Positions 25,456 through 34,529 of a DNA stretch of 64,000 nucleotides are shown here, piece by piece (position 1 is the first letter of the stretch; each line of letters starts with the position of its first letter). A program made the translations under genes and the position numbers. A model generated the notes under the pieces. It saw only the letters and a program-made list of their open reading frames with translations. It was not told the DNA's origin and ran no database searches. The stretch spans positions 496,001 through 560,000 of the forward strand of contig NZ_CP047189.1 in assembly GCF_030440575.1 (NCBI RefSeq), given 5' to 3'. The stretch comes from Corynebacterium ciconiae DSM 44920. Lineage in GTDB: Bacteria; Actinomycetota; Actinomycetes; Mycobacteriales; Mycobacteriaceae.

Positions 25456-27561
25456 ATGACACTTGAGCCCCCAGTAGCGGATATCCGACCCATCACCCGC
25501 ACGCACCACGGCCGCAGCTTTGTGGACAACTACGAGTGGATGCGCGCAAAAGACGCCCCCGAGACGATCGAGTATCTCAACGCGGAAAATGCCTACACAG
25601 AGCAGGAAACCGCGCATCTCGCGCCACTCCGCGAGGCTCTATTTTCCGAGCTGTCCTCTCGCATTAAACAAACCGACATGTCCGTGCCCTCGCGCACGGA
25701 ACACTACTGGTATTTTGGCCGCACGGAGGAAGGTAAGTCCTACGGGCGTTCCTGCCGTATTCCTGTGGAAGGCGATTCGTGGACCCCGCCGGAGATCCAT
25801 CCAGAAAACCCGCATCCGCGCGAGGAAGTGGTATTGGACATGGATGCCCTCGCCGAAGGGCACGAGTTTTTCTCCCTCGGCGCTCTCGTCACCACTCGCT
25901 CGGGGCGCTACGTGGCCTATTCCACCGACACCAGCGGTGATGAGCGCTTTGACCTAGTGATTAAAGACCTCCACACGGGCGAGCTGCTGCCGGATCGCAT
26001 TGCCGATACCTTCTATGGGGCGCTGTTTTCCGAAGATGAGCGGTATATCTTCTACACCCGCGTGGACGAGGCGTGGCGCCCAGATTCGGTGTGGCGGCAC
26101 GAGATCGGAACGGATGCGGCAGAGGATGTGCGCATTTTCCACGAGCCGGATGAAAAGTTTTGGGTAAGCATCGGCAAAACCCGGTCGAATTCCTATCTGG
26201 TGATCGATGACTCCTCCAAGCTCACCTCCGAGCAATGGGTGTGCCCGATGTCCGATCCCACCGGCAGCTTCGAGTGCCTTATTCCGCGCACTCCTGGCGT
26301 GGAGTACGGGGTGGATCATGCCGTGGTAGGCGGTGAGGACCGGTGGCTGGTTTTGCACAACGCCACCGGCCCGAATTTCGCCCTCGGTTGGGCCCCGGTG
26401 GGCGAGCTGGAGTCGCTGGCGGATCTCCGCGAGATTGAACCGCACCGCCACGATGTGCGCCTGGAAGGGGTGGACTGCTTCGCGGGCCAGTTGATCCTCA
26501 ACTACCGCAGCGAGGGGCTAGCGCGCGTGGGGATCATGACGCTCGACGGGGCGGAGTTCGGTAGCTTCGAGCCGATCGAGTTCGATGAAGAGCTCTATTC
26601 CGCTGGTTGTGGCTCTAACGCCTTGTGGGATGCTCCGGTGCTGCGCATGGGCTATAGCTCCTACACCACGCCCACCCAGGTGTTGGACTATGTGGTGGCC
26701 ACCGGCGAGCGCATTGTGCGCAAGGAGCAGGAGGTGCTGGGCGGCTATAACCGTGATGAGTACACCGCCACCCGCGAGTGGGCCACAGCCCGCGATGGGG
26801 CTCGGATCCCGATCTCGTTGATCCGTCGCGCCGATGTGGACATGTCGCAGCCGCATCCGACCATGCTGTATGGATATGGCTCCTACGAGATGTCTAATGA
26901 GCCGGGCTTTTCAGTGTCTGCGCTCTCGTTGATGGATCGCGGAATGGTGATCGCTATTGCCCACATTCGCGGCGGCGGCGAGATGGGGCGTGCGTGGTAT
27001 GACGAGGGCAAGATGATGAAGAAGATGAACACCTTCACCGACTTCATCGCCTGCGCCGACTATCTGCTCGACTCTGGCATGACCACCCCGCAGCAGCTAG
27101 TGGCCCAGGGCGGTTCCGCGGGTGGGCTGCTCATGGGCGCGGTGGCGAATCTCGCGCCGGAGAAGTTCGCCGCGATCCAGGCGATCGTGCCCTTCGTGGA
27201 TCCGCTGACCTCCATCCTCATGCCGGAGCTGCCGCTGACGGTGACCGAGTGGGAGGAGTGGGGCGATCCTCTGCACGACGCGAAGGTGTACGACTACATC
27301 GCTGCCTACGCCCCCTACGAGAACATCAGCGCCCAGGATTATCCCAACATCATGGCGATCACCTCGCTTAATGACACCCGCGTGCTCTACGTGGAGCCGG
27401 CCAAGTGGATTGCGAAGCTGCGCGCCACCGCCACCGGCGGGCAATTTTTGCTCAAGACCGAGATGGTAGCTGGCCACGGCGGGGTGTCGGGGCGCTACGA
27501 CAAGTGGAGGCAAACCGCCTTCGAATACGCCTGGGTACTGGATCAGGCGGGGGCCGCTTAG
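25456..27561 (+). CDS. ptrB: Oligopeptidase B (prolyl oligopeptidase family S9A)
   Basis: Cytoplasmic serine peptidase that cuts short peptides after basic residues. 701 residues: N-terminal seven-bladed propeller domain (about 75-410) and C-terminal alpha/beta-hydrolase. Catalytic Ser in QGGSAGGLLMG (near 556), Asp in the TSLNDTRV region and His in AGHGGVSGRY. Signature YGSYEMSNEP and HIRGGGEMGRAWYDEG identify S9A. No signal peptide. The next gene starts one base after its stop. Confidence 0.95.
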   Translation: MTLEPPVADIRPITRTHHGRSFVDNYEWMRAKDAPETIEYLNAENAYTEQETAHLAPLREALFSELSSRIKQTDMSVPSRTEHYWYFGRTEEGKSYGRSCRIPVEGDSWTPPEIHPENPHPREEVVLDMDALAEGHEFFSLGALVTTRSGRYVAYSTDTSGDERFDLVIKDLHTGELLPDRIADTFYGALFSEDERYIFYTRVDEAWRPDSVWRHEIGTDAAEDVRIFHEPDEKFWVSIGKTRSNSYLVIDDSSKLTSEQWVCPMSDPTGSFECLIPRTPGVEYGVDHAVVGGEDRWLVLHNATGPNFALGWAPVGELESLADLREIEPHRHDVRLEGVDCFAGQLILNYRSEGLARVGIMTLDGAEFGSFEPIEFDEELYSAGCGSNALWDAPVLRMGYSSYTTPTQVLDYVVATGERIVRKEQEVLGGYNRDEYTATREWATARDGARIPISLIRRADVDMSQPHPTMLYGYGSYEMSNEPGFSVSALSLMDRGMVIAIAHIRGGGEMGRAWYDEGKMMKKMNTFTDFIACADYLLDSGMTTPQQLVAQGGSAGGLLMGAVANLAPEKFAAIQAIVPFVDPLTSILMPELPLTVTEWEEWGDPLHDAKVYDYIAAYAPYENISAQDYPNIMAITSLNDTRVLYVEPAKWIAKLRATATGGQFLLKTEMVAGHGGVSGRYDKWRQTAFEYAWVLDQAGAA

Positions 27562-27562
27562 C

Positions 27563-28180
27563 ATGGAGCTTTTCGACGCCATCTCGCGCCGCCGCGATGT
27601 GCGGGCCGAATACACCGGCGAGCGTATCGACGCCGCTTCGTTACGGCGCATCCTCGAGGCGGGACATCACGCCCCCTCGGTGGGTAATTCCCAGCCGTGG
27701 GACTTCGTGGTGGTCCAGGACCCGGCGCGCTTGGAGGCATTCGCTGAGCACGTTGCGGGCCGCCGCCGTGCCTTTGCGGAGTCACTGCCTGAGGAGCGCA
27801 AAGAGGTGTTTAATCCCATCAAGATCGAGGGGATTCGAGAATCCGGCACGGGCATTGTGGTGACATACGATCCTGAGCGTGGCGGGCCCAATATTTTGGG
27901 TCGGCACACCATTGATGAGACGGGGCTGATGAGTGTCACCCTCGCCATTGAAAACATGTGGCTTGCCGCCACCGCGCTTGGTGTAGGTATGGGCTGGGTG
28001 AGCTTTTATGAAGAGGACTTTTTGGCCGAGTTTGTGGGCTGTGTGGCCCCGCAGCGGCCCGTGGCGTGGCTGTGCGTGGGGCCGGTGAGTCATCTGGAGC
28101 AGGTGCCGGATCTGGTGCGCTTTGGGTGGAATCGTGGTCGCAGTCTCGACGCAGCGATTCATCAGGAGCGGCTGCGCTAG
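27563..28180 (+). CDS. bluB: 5,6-Dimethylbenzimidazole synthase-like flavoenzyme BluB
   Basis: 205 residues of the nitroreductase fold. Features of the BluB branch: RRRDVRAEYTGERID, HHAPSVGNSQPWDFV, GRHTIDETGLMSVTLAIENM, GMGWVSFYEEDF and WLCVGPV. BluB breaks down reduced FMN to make the lower ligand of vitamin B12. No other cobalamin gene is in the window, and a general nitroreductase role cannot be excluded. Starts one base after ptrB, so it is co-transcribed with it. Confidence 0.78.
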   Translation: MELFDAISRRRDVRAEYTGERIDAASLRRILEAGHHAPSVGNSQPWDFVVVQDPARLEAFAEHVAGRRRAFAESLPEERKEVFNPIKIEGIRESGTGIVVTYDPERGGPNILGRHTIDETGLMSVTLAIENMWLAATALGVGMGWVSFYEEDFLAEFVGCVAPQRPVAWLCVGPVSHLEQVPDLVRFGWNRGRSLDAAIHQERLR

Positions 28181-28227
28181 CATTCCTACGGTGCGGTGTG
28201 TGACTGTGGCCATGTTGCTATCTCGCT

Positions 28228-29405
28228 ATGGCACAGGTTACACACCGTGGGAGTGGCTCATGTGGCGGGTTCGTCCTGCTATGCGGGATGTTTCACGTGG
28301 TGCTGGGGAGCACTCTTCCCAGTGGGCTGTACACCCTCTACGAGCAGCAGTGGGGCCTAAGCCGTGCTCAGACCACGGTGATCTTCTCCATATATGTCGC
28401 AGGGGTTCTATTGAGCCTCGTCGGGCTTGGGGGAGTGGCCGATCGCTATGGCCGCAAGGCTTCCATCCTGATCTCCACCGTGCTCGGGGTGGCATCGAAC
28501 GCGATCTTTCTTTGTGCGTGGACGCCGCCGGCTTTGTATGTGGCGCGGTTTCTCAGCGGTCTATCAGTGGGGTTGTGCACGGGCGCATTTACGGCGGCGC
28601 TCAATGATCGCTTCGGCCGCCGCGCCGGGACCACCTCCAGTGCCGTGGTTACCTCTGCGGCCCTAGCCGCAGGCCCGGTGGCCTCGGCGGTGGTTGCTAG
28701 TGCGCTGCCTCATCCGCTGCGCCTGCCTTCGCCGTGCACGTGGTGGTGCTGCTGATTGTGCTGGTAGCGGTGTGTCTTTTGCCGGAGACTGCTGCCAGTG
28801 CCGGCGCTCAGGAAGCCACGGTGGAGCAGGGGCGGCTGTTTTCACACCCACTGGCCTTCTCCACGTTTATTGGCAGCGCCTCGGTGATCGGGTGGGCCTA
28901 CGGTGTTAACGGTATGTGGCAAAGCGTGGTGCCGCTCTCGGCGCTCGGTTCGGAGCCTTCGCAATTGCTCGTCGCTGGGCTGGCGAGCTGGATGCTCGGA
29001 ATATCTGCCCTCGCTCAGGTGCTGGCCTTTCAACTCGATGTGCGTCGGATCCTCGTCCCTTCGCTGGTGGTGCTGGCTTTCGGGCTCGGCGCTAGTGCGT
29101 GGGCGGTGTCGCGCGAACTCGCCGTCGTGGTATGGGCCGCCACGGCGGTGGTGGGTGTGGGGCAGGGGCTGTCGTTTCGTAGTTCGCTGGCGATCGCCGC
29201 GGAGAGCGCCACGGCGGAGAAACAGGCCACGGCGATTTCGCTGTATTACGTTTTCGGCTATGTCATGACGGCCGCGGCGCCGCTGGTGAGCACGCACGCG
29301 AGCGTGTCAATGGTGTTGGCGGCGATGGCTGCCTGCTGTGTGCTCAGCGCCCTGGCAATAGCCCTGCTCTGGCACCGTGGCCGGGGTGTCCGCGGGAGGC
29401 TATAG
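28228..29405 (+). pseudogene. MFS transporter gene interrupted by a frameshift
   Basis: The first part (28228-28755) encodes the N-terminal half of an MFS permease: an LPSGLYTLYEQQWGLS loop, then LGGVADRYGRKASIL, the usual motif between spans 2 and 3. The reading then leaves frame near 28725 and the rest of the protein continues in another frame from about 28726 to 29405, starting with FAVHVVVLLIVLVAVCLLPE. A single missing base in CTGCCTTCGCC restores one protein of about 390 residues with twelve spans. Either a real inactivation or a sequencing error. Unusual in that both halves otherwise look well preserved, which suggests a recent event. Confidence 0.75.
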
Positions 29406-29463
29406 CCGGCGAGCGGGTATCGCTCGCGCTGCAACTGCGGCGGCTCGGTGCGATAATCGCGCT

Positions 29464-30153
29464 ATGCATCCCACGCTGTTGGTGTCACTGTCCTCAGTAT
29501 GTGCGCGCACTCTCGACGATGCGGCCGGGTTTATCGAGCAGTGCCAGCATCGTGATCTGCCTGTCTCCATCTTGGTAGCGCCGCGGGTTGAGGGCTGGAG
29601 GCTCAAGCGTGATCGCAGCACCCAGCAGTGGCTGCAGCACTGCGTCACACAGGGCCACTGCTTGGTGCTCAACGGTTTCGATGCCTCCGTGCAGGGCCGG
29701 CGCACTGAGTTTGCCACCCTTCCTGCCCACGAAGCTCGGCTGCGGCTGCGCGGGGCCTTGCGGCTTATGGGCGATGCCGGGTTTGAGCTCGATCTTTTCG
29801 CCCCGCCACGGTGGCGCATGTCCGCCGGCACGCTTGCGGTGCTGCCGGAGTTGGGCTTTCGGGGCGGGGCCTCGACCAAGAGGATCTACAACTTTGGCAC
29901 CGGCGGGTTCATCCGCACTCGCAACCTGTCCGTGGGTGAGGGCTATGGCACCGCTTCCTGGTGGCGCAGCAGTATTACGCAGGCTGCCCGTCGCGGTGCT
30001 GCGCGCGGCAACACGATCCGCTTGTCCATCTCTGCGCGCTCGCTGGCCACCACGGGGGCGCAGCGGGATTTCTTTCACGCCATTGATGCCGCCACCGGCT
30101 ATGGCGCTGATCTTCACACCTATCGCAGCATCCTGCACCGTCGGGGTGCGTAG
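29464..30153 (+). CDS. DUF2334 protein (polysaccharide-deacetylase-like fold)
   Basis: 229 residues, matching a family common in corynebacteria: LVSLSSVCARTLDDA at the start, LVLNGFDASVQGRRTEFA, LPAHEARLRLRGALRLM and LDLFAPPRWRMSAGTL. The family is related to NodB-type carbohydrate deacetylases, but no tested function is known to me. ATG 29464 is preceded by a GATAAT hexamer 6 bases earlier, suggesting a leaderless message; the longer frame overlaps the preceding gene. Followed closely by the peroxidase gene. Confidence 0.8.
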   Translation: MHPTLLVSLSSVCARTLDDAAGFIEQCQHRDLPVSILVAPRVEGWRLKRDRSTQQWLQHCVTQGHCLVLNGFDASVQGRRTEFATLPAHEARLRLRGALRLMGDAGFELDLFAPPRWRMSAGTLAVLPELGFRGGASTKRIYNFGTGGFIRTRNLSVGEGYGTASWWRSSITQAARRGAARGNTIRLSISARSLATTGAQRDFFHAIDAATGYGADLHTYRSILHRRGA

Positions 30154-30163
30154 GCTGTGGGGC

Positions 30164-30643
30164 ATGAGCACCTTCTATGACATTCCCGTGACCACAATCG
30201 ACGGCAAAGACACCACCATGGGCACGTGGGCCGGCCACGCCCTACTGATCGTCAACACCGCCTCCGAATGCGGGCTCACCGAGCAGTACGAGCAGCTGCA
30301 GGAACTCTTTGAGGGGTACATGATGCGCGGTTTCTATGTGATTGGCATGCCCTGCAACCAGTTTGGGGAGCAAGAGCCCGGCAGTAACGCCGAGATCGCC
30401 GACTTCGTGCAATCCACCTTCGGGGTGGAGTTTCCGATGCTGGCCAAAGCGGAGGTCAATGGTGAAAACACACATCCGCTCTTTGCCCATCTCAAGGAGG
30501 CAACTGGGGGTGAGGATATTTCCTGGAACTTTGAGAAATTCCTCGTTAATGACAGCGGAGAGGTGACCGCTCGCTTCGCTCCCAAGACCGAACCCGATGA
30601 CGATGAAGTTATTGCCGCTCTCGAGGAGATTCTCCCGATTTAG
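30164..30643 (+). CDS. Thiol peroxidase of the glutathione peroxidase family
   Basis: 159 residues. Peroxidatic Cys in NTASECGLT (about 37), Gln in CNQFGEQEPGSN and Trp in ISWNFEKFLV complete the catalytic triad; a second Cys in GMPCNQFG (about 64) could act as resolving residue. Cys replaces selenocysteine. In bacteria without glutathione these enzymes use thioredoxin or mycothiol-linked partners. ATG 30164 lies 10 bases after the DUF2334 gene, so the two are probably one operon. Confidence 0.93.
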   Translation: MSTFYDIPVTTIDGKDTTMGTWAGHALLIVNTASECGLTEQYEQLQELFEGYMMRGFYVIGMPCNQFGEQEPGSNAEIADFVQSTFGVEFPMLAKAEVNGENTHPLFAHLKEATGGEDISWNFEKFLVNDSGEVTARFAPKTEPDDDEVIAALEEILPI

Positions 30644-30716
30644 CCTCAGCGCACCCTCTCCAGCCTGCACGTTTGCAATAACGGTGCCTTAGTGAAAAAA
30701 TTGCTGGTGAGAGAGT

Positions 30717-30778
30717 TCCCCGCCGGGGAGCGCGTTCCCCACGGGGAGCATCAATGCTCTCGACTGGGGAGGGACCCC
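30717..30778 (+). repeat. Cluster of four small hairpins before the His-rich gene
   Basis: In 62 bases: TCCCC-GCC-GGGGA (30717-30729), TCCCC-AC-GGGGA (30736-30747), GAGCAT-CA-ATGCTC (30746-30759) and GGGG-AGGGA-CCCC (30766-30778). The second and third share two bases and are mutually exclusive at the edge. They end 33 bases before the next gene's ATG and could form a structured leader. Confidence 0.5.
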
Positions 30779-30810
30779 GGAGGATCTGATTGAAGAAAGG
30801 TGTGTTGAGG

Positions 30811-31098
30811 ATGTCTCACGTCCATGAAAACCACGACCACGAGCACGGCGAGGGCTGCGGCCACACCGCCTTTACCCACGGTGACCACACCGATTACGCC
30901 CACGACGGCCACATCCACCGCAAGGTAGAGGGCCAGTGGGTGGAGTGCGAGCAGGATGCTCACACCGTTCACGAGGGCCACGACCACGAGCACGGCGAGG
31001 GCTGCGGCCACGAGGCTGTGCAGCACGGCGATCACGTGGACTACATCCACGATGGCCACCGCCACGCCAAGCATGGCGATCACTGGGACGATCACTAA
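30811..31098 (+). CDS. Histidine-rich metal-binding repeat protein
   Basis: 95 residues, 25 of them His and 3 Cys. Two similar halves (about residues 8-36 and 57-85) each contain HDHEHGEGCGH and HGDH-x-DY-x-HDGH, separated by a linker with W and C. No signal peptide or membrane span. Such proteins bind zinc, nickel or cobalt and may store or chaperone the metal; small proteins of this type are widespread in Corynebacterium. ATG 30811 is used; a TTG at 30790 with GGAGG seven bases upstream would add seven residues and is equally possible. No metal transporter is adjacent. Confidence 0.8.
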   Translation: MSHVHENHDHEHGEGCGHTAFTHGDHTDYAHDGHIHRKVEGQWVECEQDAHTVHEGHDHEHGEGCGHEAVQHGDHVDYIHDGHRHAKHGDHWDDH

Positions 31099-31157
31099 AG
31101 ATCTTTCCCGTGGGGGCTGATAGCCTCCAGGTGATGTTTTTCGTTTACGTGCAGGCA

Positions 31158-31192
31158 ACAACCGGCACCTACCGCGTGTAGGGGCCGGTTGT
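31158..31192 (+). terminator. Hairpin terminator after the His-rich gene
   Basis: Nine-base outer stem ACAACCGGC/GCCGGTTGT plus inner CCTAC/GTAGG stem; no strong T run after it. Confidence 0.65.
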
Positions 31193-31433
31193 CGTCGTAT
31201 GTGCACAGCTCACACCCAGTGTCGTTCCGCCTATCGGAAAAGGGACGTGGTGTGAGGCGTCGCCTCGTTAAGTTGTTAGCTACACAGTGACCTGCGGCAC
31301 ACAATCCATGTGTGTCGGGTTGGGTCTCAGCCCAAGAACAACAGTCGCTCGATTCCATCGCTTCGAAAAAGCAAGGGGAGTAGGCCCCGGCCGGTGGTAG
31401 GAGAGTCGATGAGTAGCGAGGAGGCAGCCAGCA
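31193..31433 (+). other. Region upstream of the dioxygenase operon
   Basis: No gene is seen. Near its end lies GAGGAGG (31419-31425), the ribosome site of the first oxygenase gene. A clear promoter or operator was not identified and there is no adjacent regulator gene. Confidence 0.4.
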
Positions 31434-32852
31434 ATGGTTGATATGACGACATTGATCGATCCCGTCGGAGGATACGTCTCCGGAAAGATCTTCGCCGACG
31501 AGGAAATTTACGCCCAAGAACTGGACCAGGTGTGGAAGCGCACATGGGTGTTTCTCGCCCACGAGACCATGCTGCCTAAGAAGGGCAGCTACATCCAGAC
31601 CTATATCGGGGAGGACCCGGTGGTCGTCGTCAAGCAAAAAGACGGCAGCGTGCGCGCCTTCCTCAACCAGTGTCGACACCGCGGCATGCGCATCTGCCGC
31701 GCTGATCGCGGCCAAGCCAAAAGCTTCATGTGCTCCTTCCATGGCTGGGCCTATGGCCTGGATGGAACTTTGGTCAATATCCCGCACGAGAAAACGGCCT
31801 ATCCCCAAGGCATCGACAAAACCAAGCTCAGTGCCGTTTCGGTGCCGCGCATCGAAAACTATAAAGGCTTCATTTTCGGCTCGTGGGATGAAACTATCCC
31901 GCCCCTCGAGGACTATCTAGGCAACGCCAAGTACTACCTCGACGGCTATATCGACCGCTATGCGGGAGGTATGGAAGCCATCGCGGTGCACAAGTGGGTG
32001 CTGCCCGCCAACTGGAAGTTCAACGTGGAACAACCCACCAGCGACATGCAGCACTCCGAGATCTCGCATGTATCCGCCGTGGAGGCACTGGCCAGCGGCT
32101 CGGACACCTTCGACCGAAAGAAGGGGCGCGAGAAGATCCCCACCGGGCGGCAGTTCTTTAGCCCCTATGGTCACGGCGGCGCCTGGTTTGGTCGCCGCGG
32201 TAAAGAGATCCCGAACACTGCCCCCAGTCTGATCGAGTGGGAAAACAGCGTGCGCTCCTCCATTGAGGACCGGCTCGGCGAGTTCCGCGAGGTGCGCGGG
32301 CACATGAATGTCTTCCCCAACTTCATGCTGTTGGGTAACTACACCTTCCGCGTCACCCATCCGCGCGGCCCGCACGAGATGGAGATCTGGTCCTGGGCCT
32401 TCGTGCCCAAGGATGCGCCCGAGGAGGTAAAAGAAGCGATCCGCATGGACGTGATGCGCACCTTCTCCCCAGGCGGGATGTTCGAGCAGGACGATGCCGA
32501 AAACTGGGAGGAGATGCAGCGCATCCTACGCGGCTCCAAGGCGCGAGAGACCGGCTTCACCTACAACATGCGCGGGGTGGCAGTGAGCGAGGACGAGGAC
32601 GGCTACCCCGGCGGTTCCACCGCCCACGTCTATTCCGATAATGCGGCGCTGAACATGTACGGCTTCTACCGCGACATGATGAACGGCCACAGCTGGGAGG
32701 AACTTGCCACCATGCGCGCCGGCACCCCAGAGATTGTGAACGCGGATTTCAGCGCGGTCATGCCTGACGACGCCGACAGCACCAATATTTCCGCCGAGAT
32801 CGACATCGATGCCGAAAACGCCAAAGCAGCCCACGCCGAGGCCCACAGCTAG
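31434..32852 (+). CDS. Aromatic-ring-hydroxylating dioxygenase, alpha subunit
   Basis: 472 residues. N-terminal Rieske [2Fe-2S] domain with CRHRGM (about residue 81) and CSFHGW (about 101) and C-terminal catalytic domain. The mononuclear-iron motif reads NWKFNVEQPTSDMQHSEISH; it resembles the biphenyl/PAH and phenylpropionate branch (NWKFAAEQF-SDMYHAGTTSH) but with one residue fewer between the two His. ATG 31434 follows GAGGAGG. The enzyme would insert O2 into an aromatic ring, using electrons from a ferredoxin and reductase that are not encoded here. Substrate unknown; the MHS transporter suggests an aromatic acid. Confidence 0.9.
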   Translation: MVDMTTLIDPVGGYVSGKIFADEEIYAQELDQVWKRTWVFLAHETMLPKKGSYIQTYIGEDPVVVVKQKDGSVRAFLNQCRHRGMRICRADRGQAKSFMCSFHGWAYGLDGTLVNIPHEKTAYPQGIDKTKLSAVSVPRIENYKGFIFGSWDETIPPLEDYLGNAKYYLDGYIDRYAGGMEAIAVHKWVLPANWKFNVEQPTSDMQHSEISHVSAVEALASGSDTFDRKKGREKIPTGRQFFSPYGHGGAWFGRRGKEIPNTAPSLIEWENSVRSSIEDRLGEFREVRGHMNVFPNFMLLGNYTFRVTHPRGPHEMEIWSWAFVPKDAPEEVKEAIRMDVMRTFSPGGMFEQDDAENWEEMQRILRGSKARETGFTYNMRGVAVSEDEDGYPGGSTAHVYSDNAALNMYGFYRDMMNGHSWEELATMRAGTPEIVNADFSAVMPDDADSTNISAEIDIDAENAKAAHAEAHS

Positions 32853-32912
32853 AGCGGCCAGTGACCCTGTTGCGCCTCAGCCTGCCGTGCTTAACCCAGT
32901 GAAGGAGCACCC

Positions 32913-33467
32913 ATGACCACCGCTACTCAGTCCGCCGCCAGCCGCCGTCCGCTCGTGGACGCAGACACCGAGCGCCGCCTGCAGCGCTTCCTCTTCGATG
33001 AAGCCGAGCTCATCGACAACATGGAGTGGGACGACTGGCTCACCTGCCTGCACCCCGAGATCTGCTATTGGGCGCCAGTGCGTGAAAACCGCGTCTACCG
33101 CGAACGCAAGCACGAGTTTTATCCCAAGGGCACCTCGGTGTATTTCGAGGAAAGCTGGGAATTTCTGCGCCAACGCGTATTTCGCCTGCAGACCCAAACC
33201 GCGTGGGCGGAGGAGCCCGCTTCGCGCTCACGCCACCTCATCACCAATATTCGCGTCGATGCCCGCGACGACGGTGACTTCGATGTGCGCTCGAATTTCT
33301 TCATCTACCGCAGCCGCGGTGAACGCTCCCAAGACCACATCGCCGGCGAACGCCGCGACATCATCCGCCGTGATGATTCCGCGCCCTTCGACTTCCTCAT
33401 TCTCGAACGCGAGATCCGCTTCGATATGGCCACCATCTTGGTGAAAAACCTCAGCCTGTTCTACTAG
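32913..33467 (+). CDS. Aromatic-ring-hydroxylating dioxygenase, beta subunit
   Basis: 184 residues of the NTF2/SnoaL-like fold that forms the structural beta subunit: start RRLQRFLFDEAELIDN, then EWDDWLTCLHPEICYWAPV and SRHLITNIRV, the segments that contact the alpha subunit in this family. ATG 32913 is preceded by AAGGAG. Sixty bases after the alpha gene, in the same operon. Together the two imply an alpha3beta3 enzyme. Confidence 0.9.
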   Translation: MTTATQSAASRRPLVDADTERRLQRFLFDEAELIDNMEWDDWLTCLHPEICYWAPVRENRVYRERKHEFYPKGTSVYFEESWEFLRQRVFRLQTQTAWAEEPASRSRHLITNIRVDARDDGDFDVRSNFFIYRSRGERSQDHIAGERRDIIRRDDSAPFDFLILEREIRFDMATILVKNLSLFY

Positions 33468-33501
33468 CCCGACCCCGCAAGAAAGGACCCGGTGTACGCC
33501 C

Positions 33502-34524
33502 ATGTCCAGCACCATTCTCAACCGCATCGGCGTTGTTGTCTACGATCTCGACGCTGCAGTGGCTTCCTACGAAAAGATCTATGGCATTAGCACCTGGCAG
33601 CGTGGAACCCACGCCCCTGACGATGGCATCAGCTATGGTCGCCACAACACCGAAACGCCTGGCCGATGGGCCAGTGCGGTGGGCTCGACTGACACGCTCA
33701 CCTTCGAACTCATCCAGCCACTCAGCGGCGAATCGCCCTTCAATGAGCACCTGCGTACCAAGCGCGAGGGCATCTGCTTCATTCAAATCTGCTTGCCCGA
33801 GCTCAACGATGATGCCGCCATCGATCGCCACTTTGCCGACCTCGGTATTGAGGCGGCCTACACCGCCACCGTAGACGGCACCCAGCGGCGCTTCTTTGAC
33901 ACCCGCAGCCAACTCGGCGGTTTCCTCGTGGAGATGGTGGCTGAGAACAATCCCATGGGCGGCGGCACAGTCGACTCCGCCCTGCTTCCCACCGAGGGTA
34001 TCTACCACTTCGGGGTGCTAGTGCACGATGTGATGGCCAGCCTCGAGCACTACCGCGCCATCTTCGGCATCGACCGCTTCGACATGAAAACCTGGGAAAC
34101 AGGCACTGGTCGCCTAGATCGTTCCCAATATCGCGGGGAGCTGGTGGACCACGGCTACTTCACCGCCCAAGGGGCCTGCGCCAACTTTGCTTTCGAGATC
34201 ATCGAATGCAACCACGGACCCAGCCACTACAACCGGGAATTCTTCGACATCCGCGGCCCAGGCATCCACCACGTGTTCACCACGATGACAACCGACTCGG
34301 CCGAATGGGACCGCATCATCACCACCGCCGCCGAGGCCGGTTATGAGCTGTGCATGGGCTCGCCCCTGCGCGGCCACGCCGCCGAGTTCGGATATCTCGA
34401 CACCTTCGCCGATCTTGGCGGCTACCTCATCGAGGTGGTCGTACGGCGTCACACCCCAGATCCCGCCTATGCCTCGCCCGATTGGGTGATCGATTACTCC
34501 ACCCAGCTGCCACAGGAGGGCTGA
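33502..34524 (+). CDS. Two-domain VOC-fold protein (glyoxalase/extradiol dioxygenase superfamily)
   Basis: 340 residues with two vicinal-oxygen-chelate modules. Domain 1 (about 1-150) starts LNRIGVVVYDLDAAV and ends GGFLVEMV; the expected first His is Arg and the second is missing, so it probably does not hold metal. Domain 2 (about 170-330) has GIYHFGVLVHD, GIHHVFTTM and GGYLIEVV, a full His-His-Glu set. Such enzymes include extradiol ring-cleavage dioxygenases, epimerases and glyoxalases. Within an oxygenase operon it may act on a ring-oxidation product, but the length and order do not match classical catechol dioxygenases exactly. Confidence 0.75.
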   Translation: MSSTILNRIGVVVYDLDAAVASYEKIYGISTWQRGTHAPDDGISYGRHNTETPGRWASAVGSTDTLTFELIQPLSGESPFNEHLRTKREGICFIQICLPELNDDAAIDRHFADLGIEAAYTATVDGTQRRFFDTRSQLGGFLVEMVAENNPMGGGTVDSALLPTEGIYHFGVLVHDVMASLEHYRAIFGIDRFDMKTWETGTGRLDRSQYRGELVDHGYFTAQGACANFAFEIIECNHGPSHYNREFFDIRGPGIHHVFTTMTTDSAEWDRIITTAAEAGYELCMGSPLRGHAAEFGYLDTFADLGGYLIEVVVRRHTPDPAYASPDWVIDYSTQLPQEG

Positions 34525-34529
34525 CTCTC

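Noticed and set aside
28289..28304. parS-like TGTTTCACGTG
   Set aside because: Only 12 of 16 bases match parS and the second half is not palindromic; it encodes part of the MFS protein and is single.
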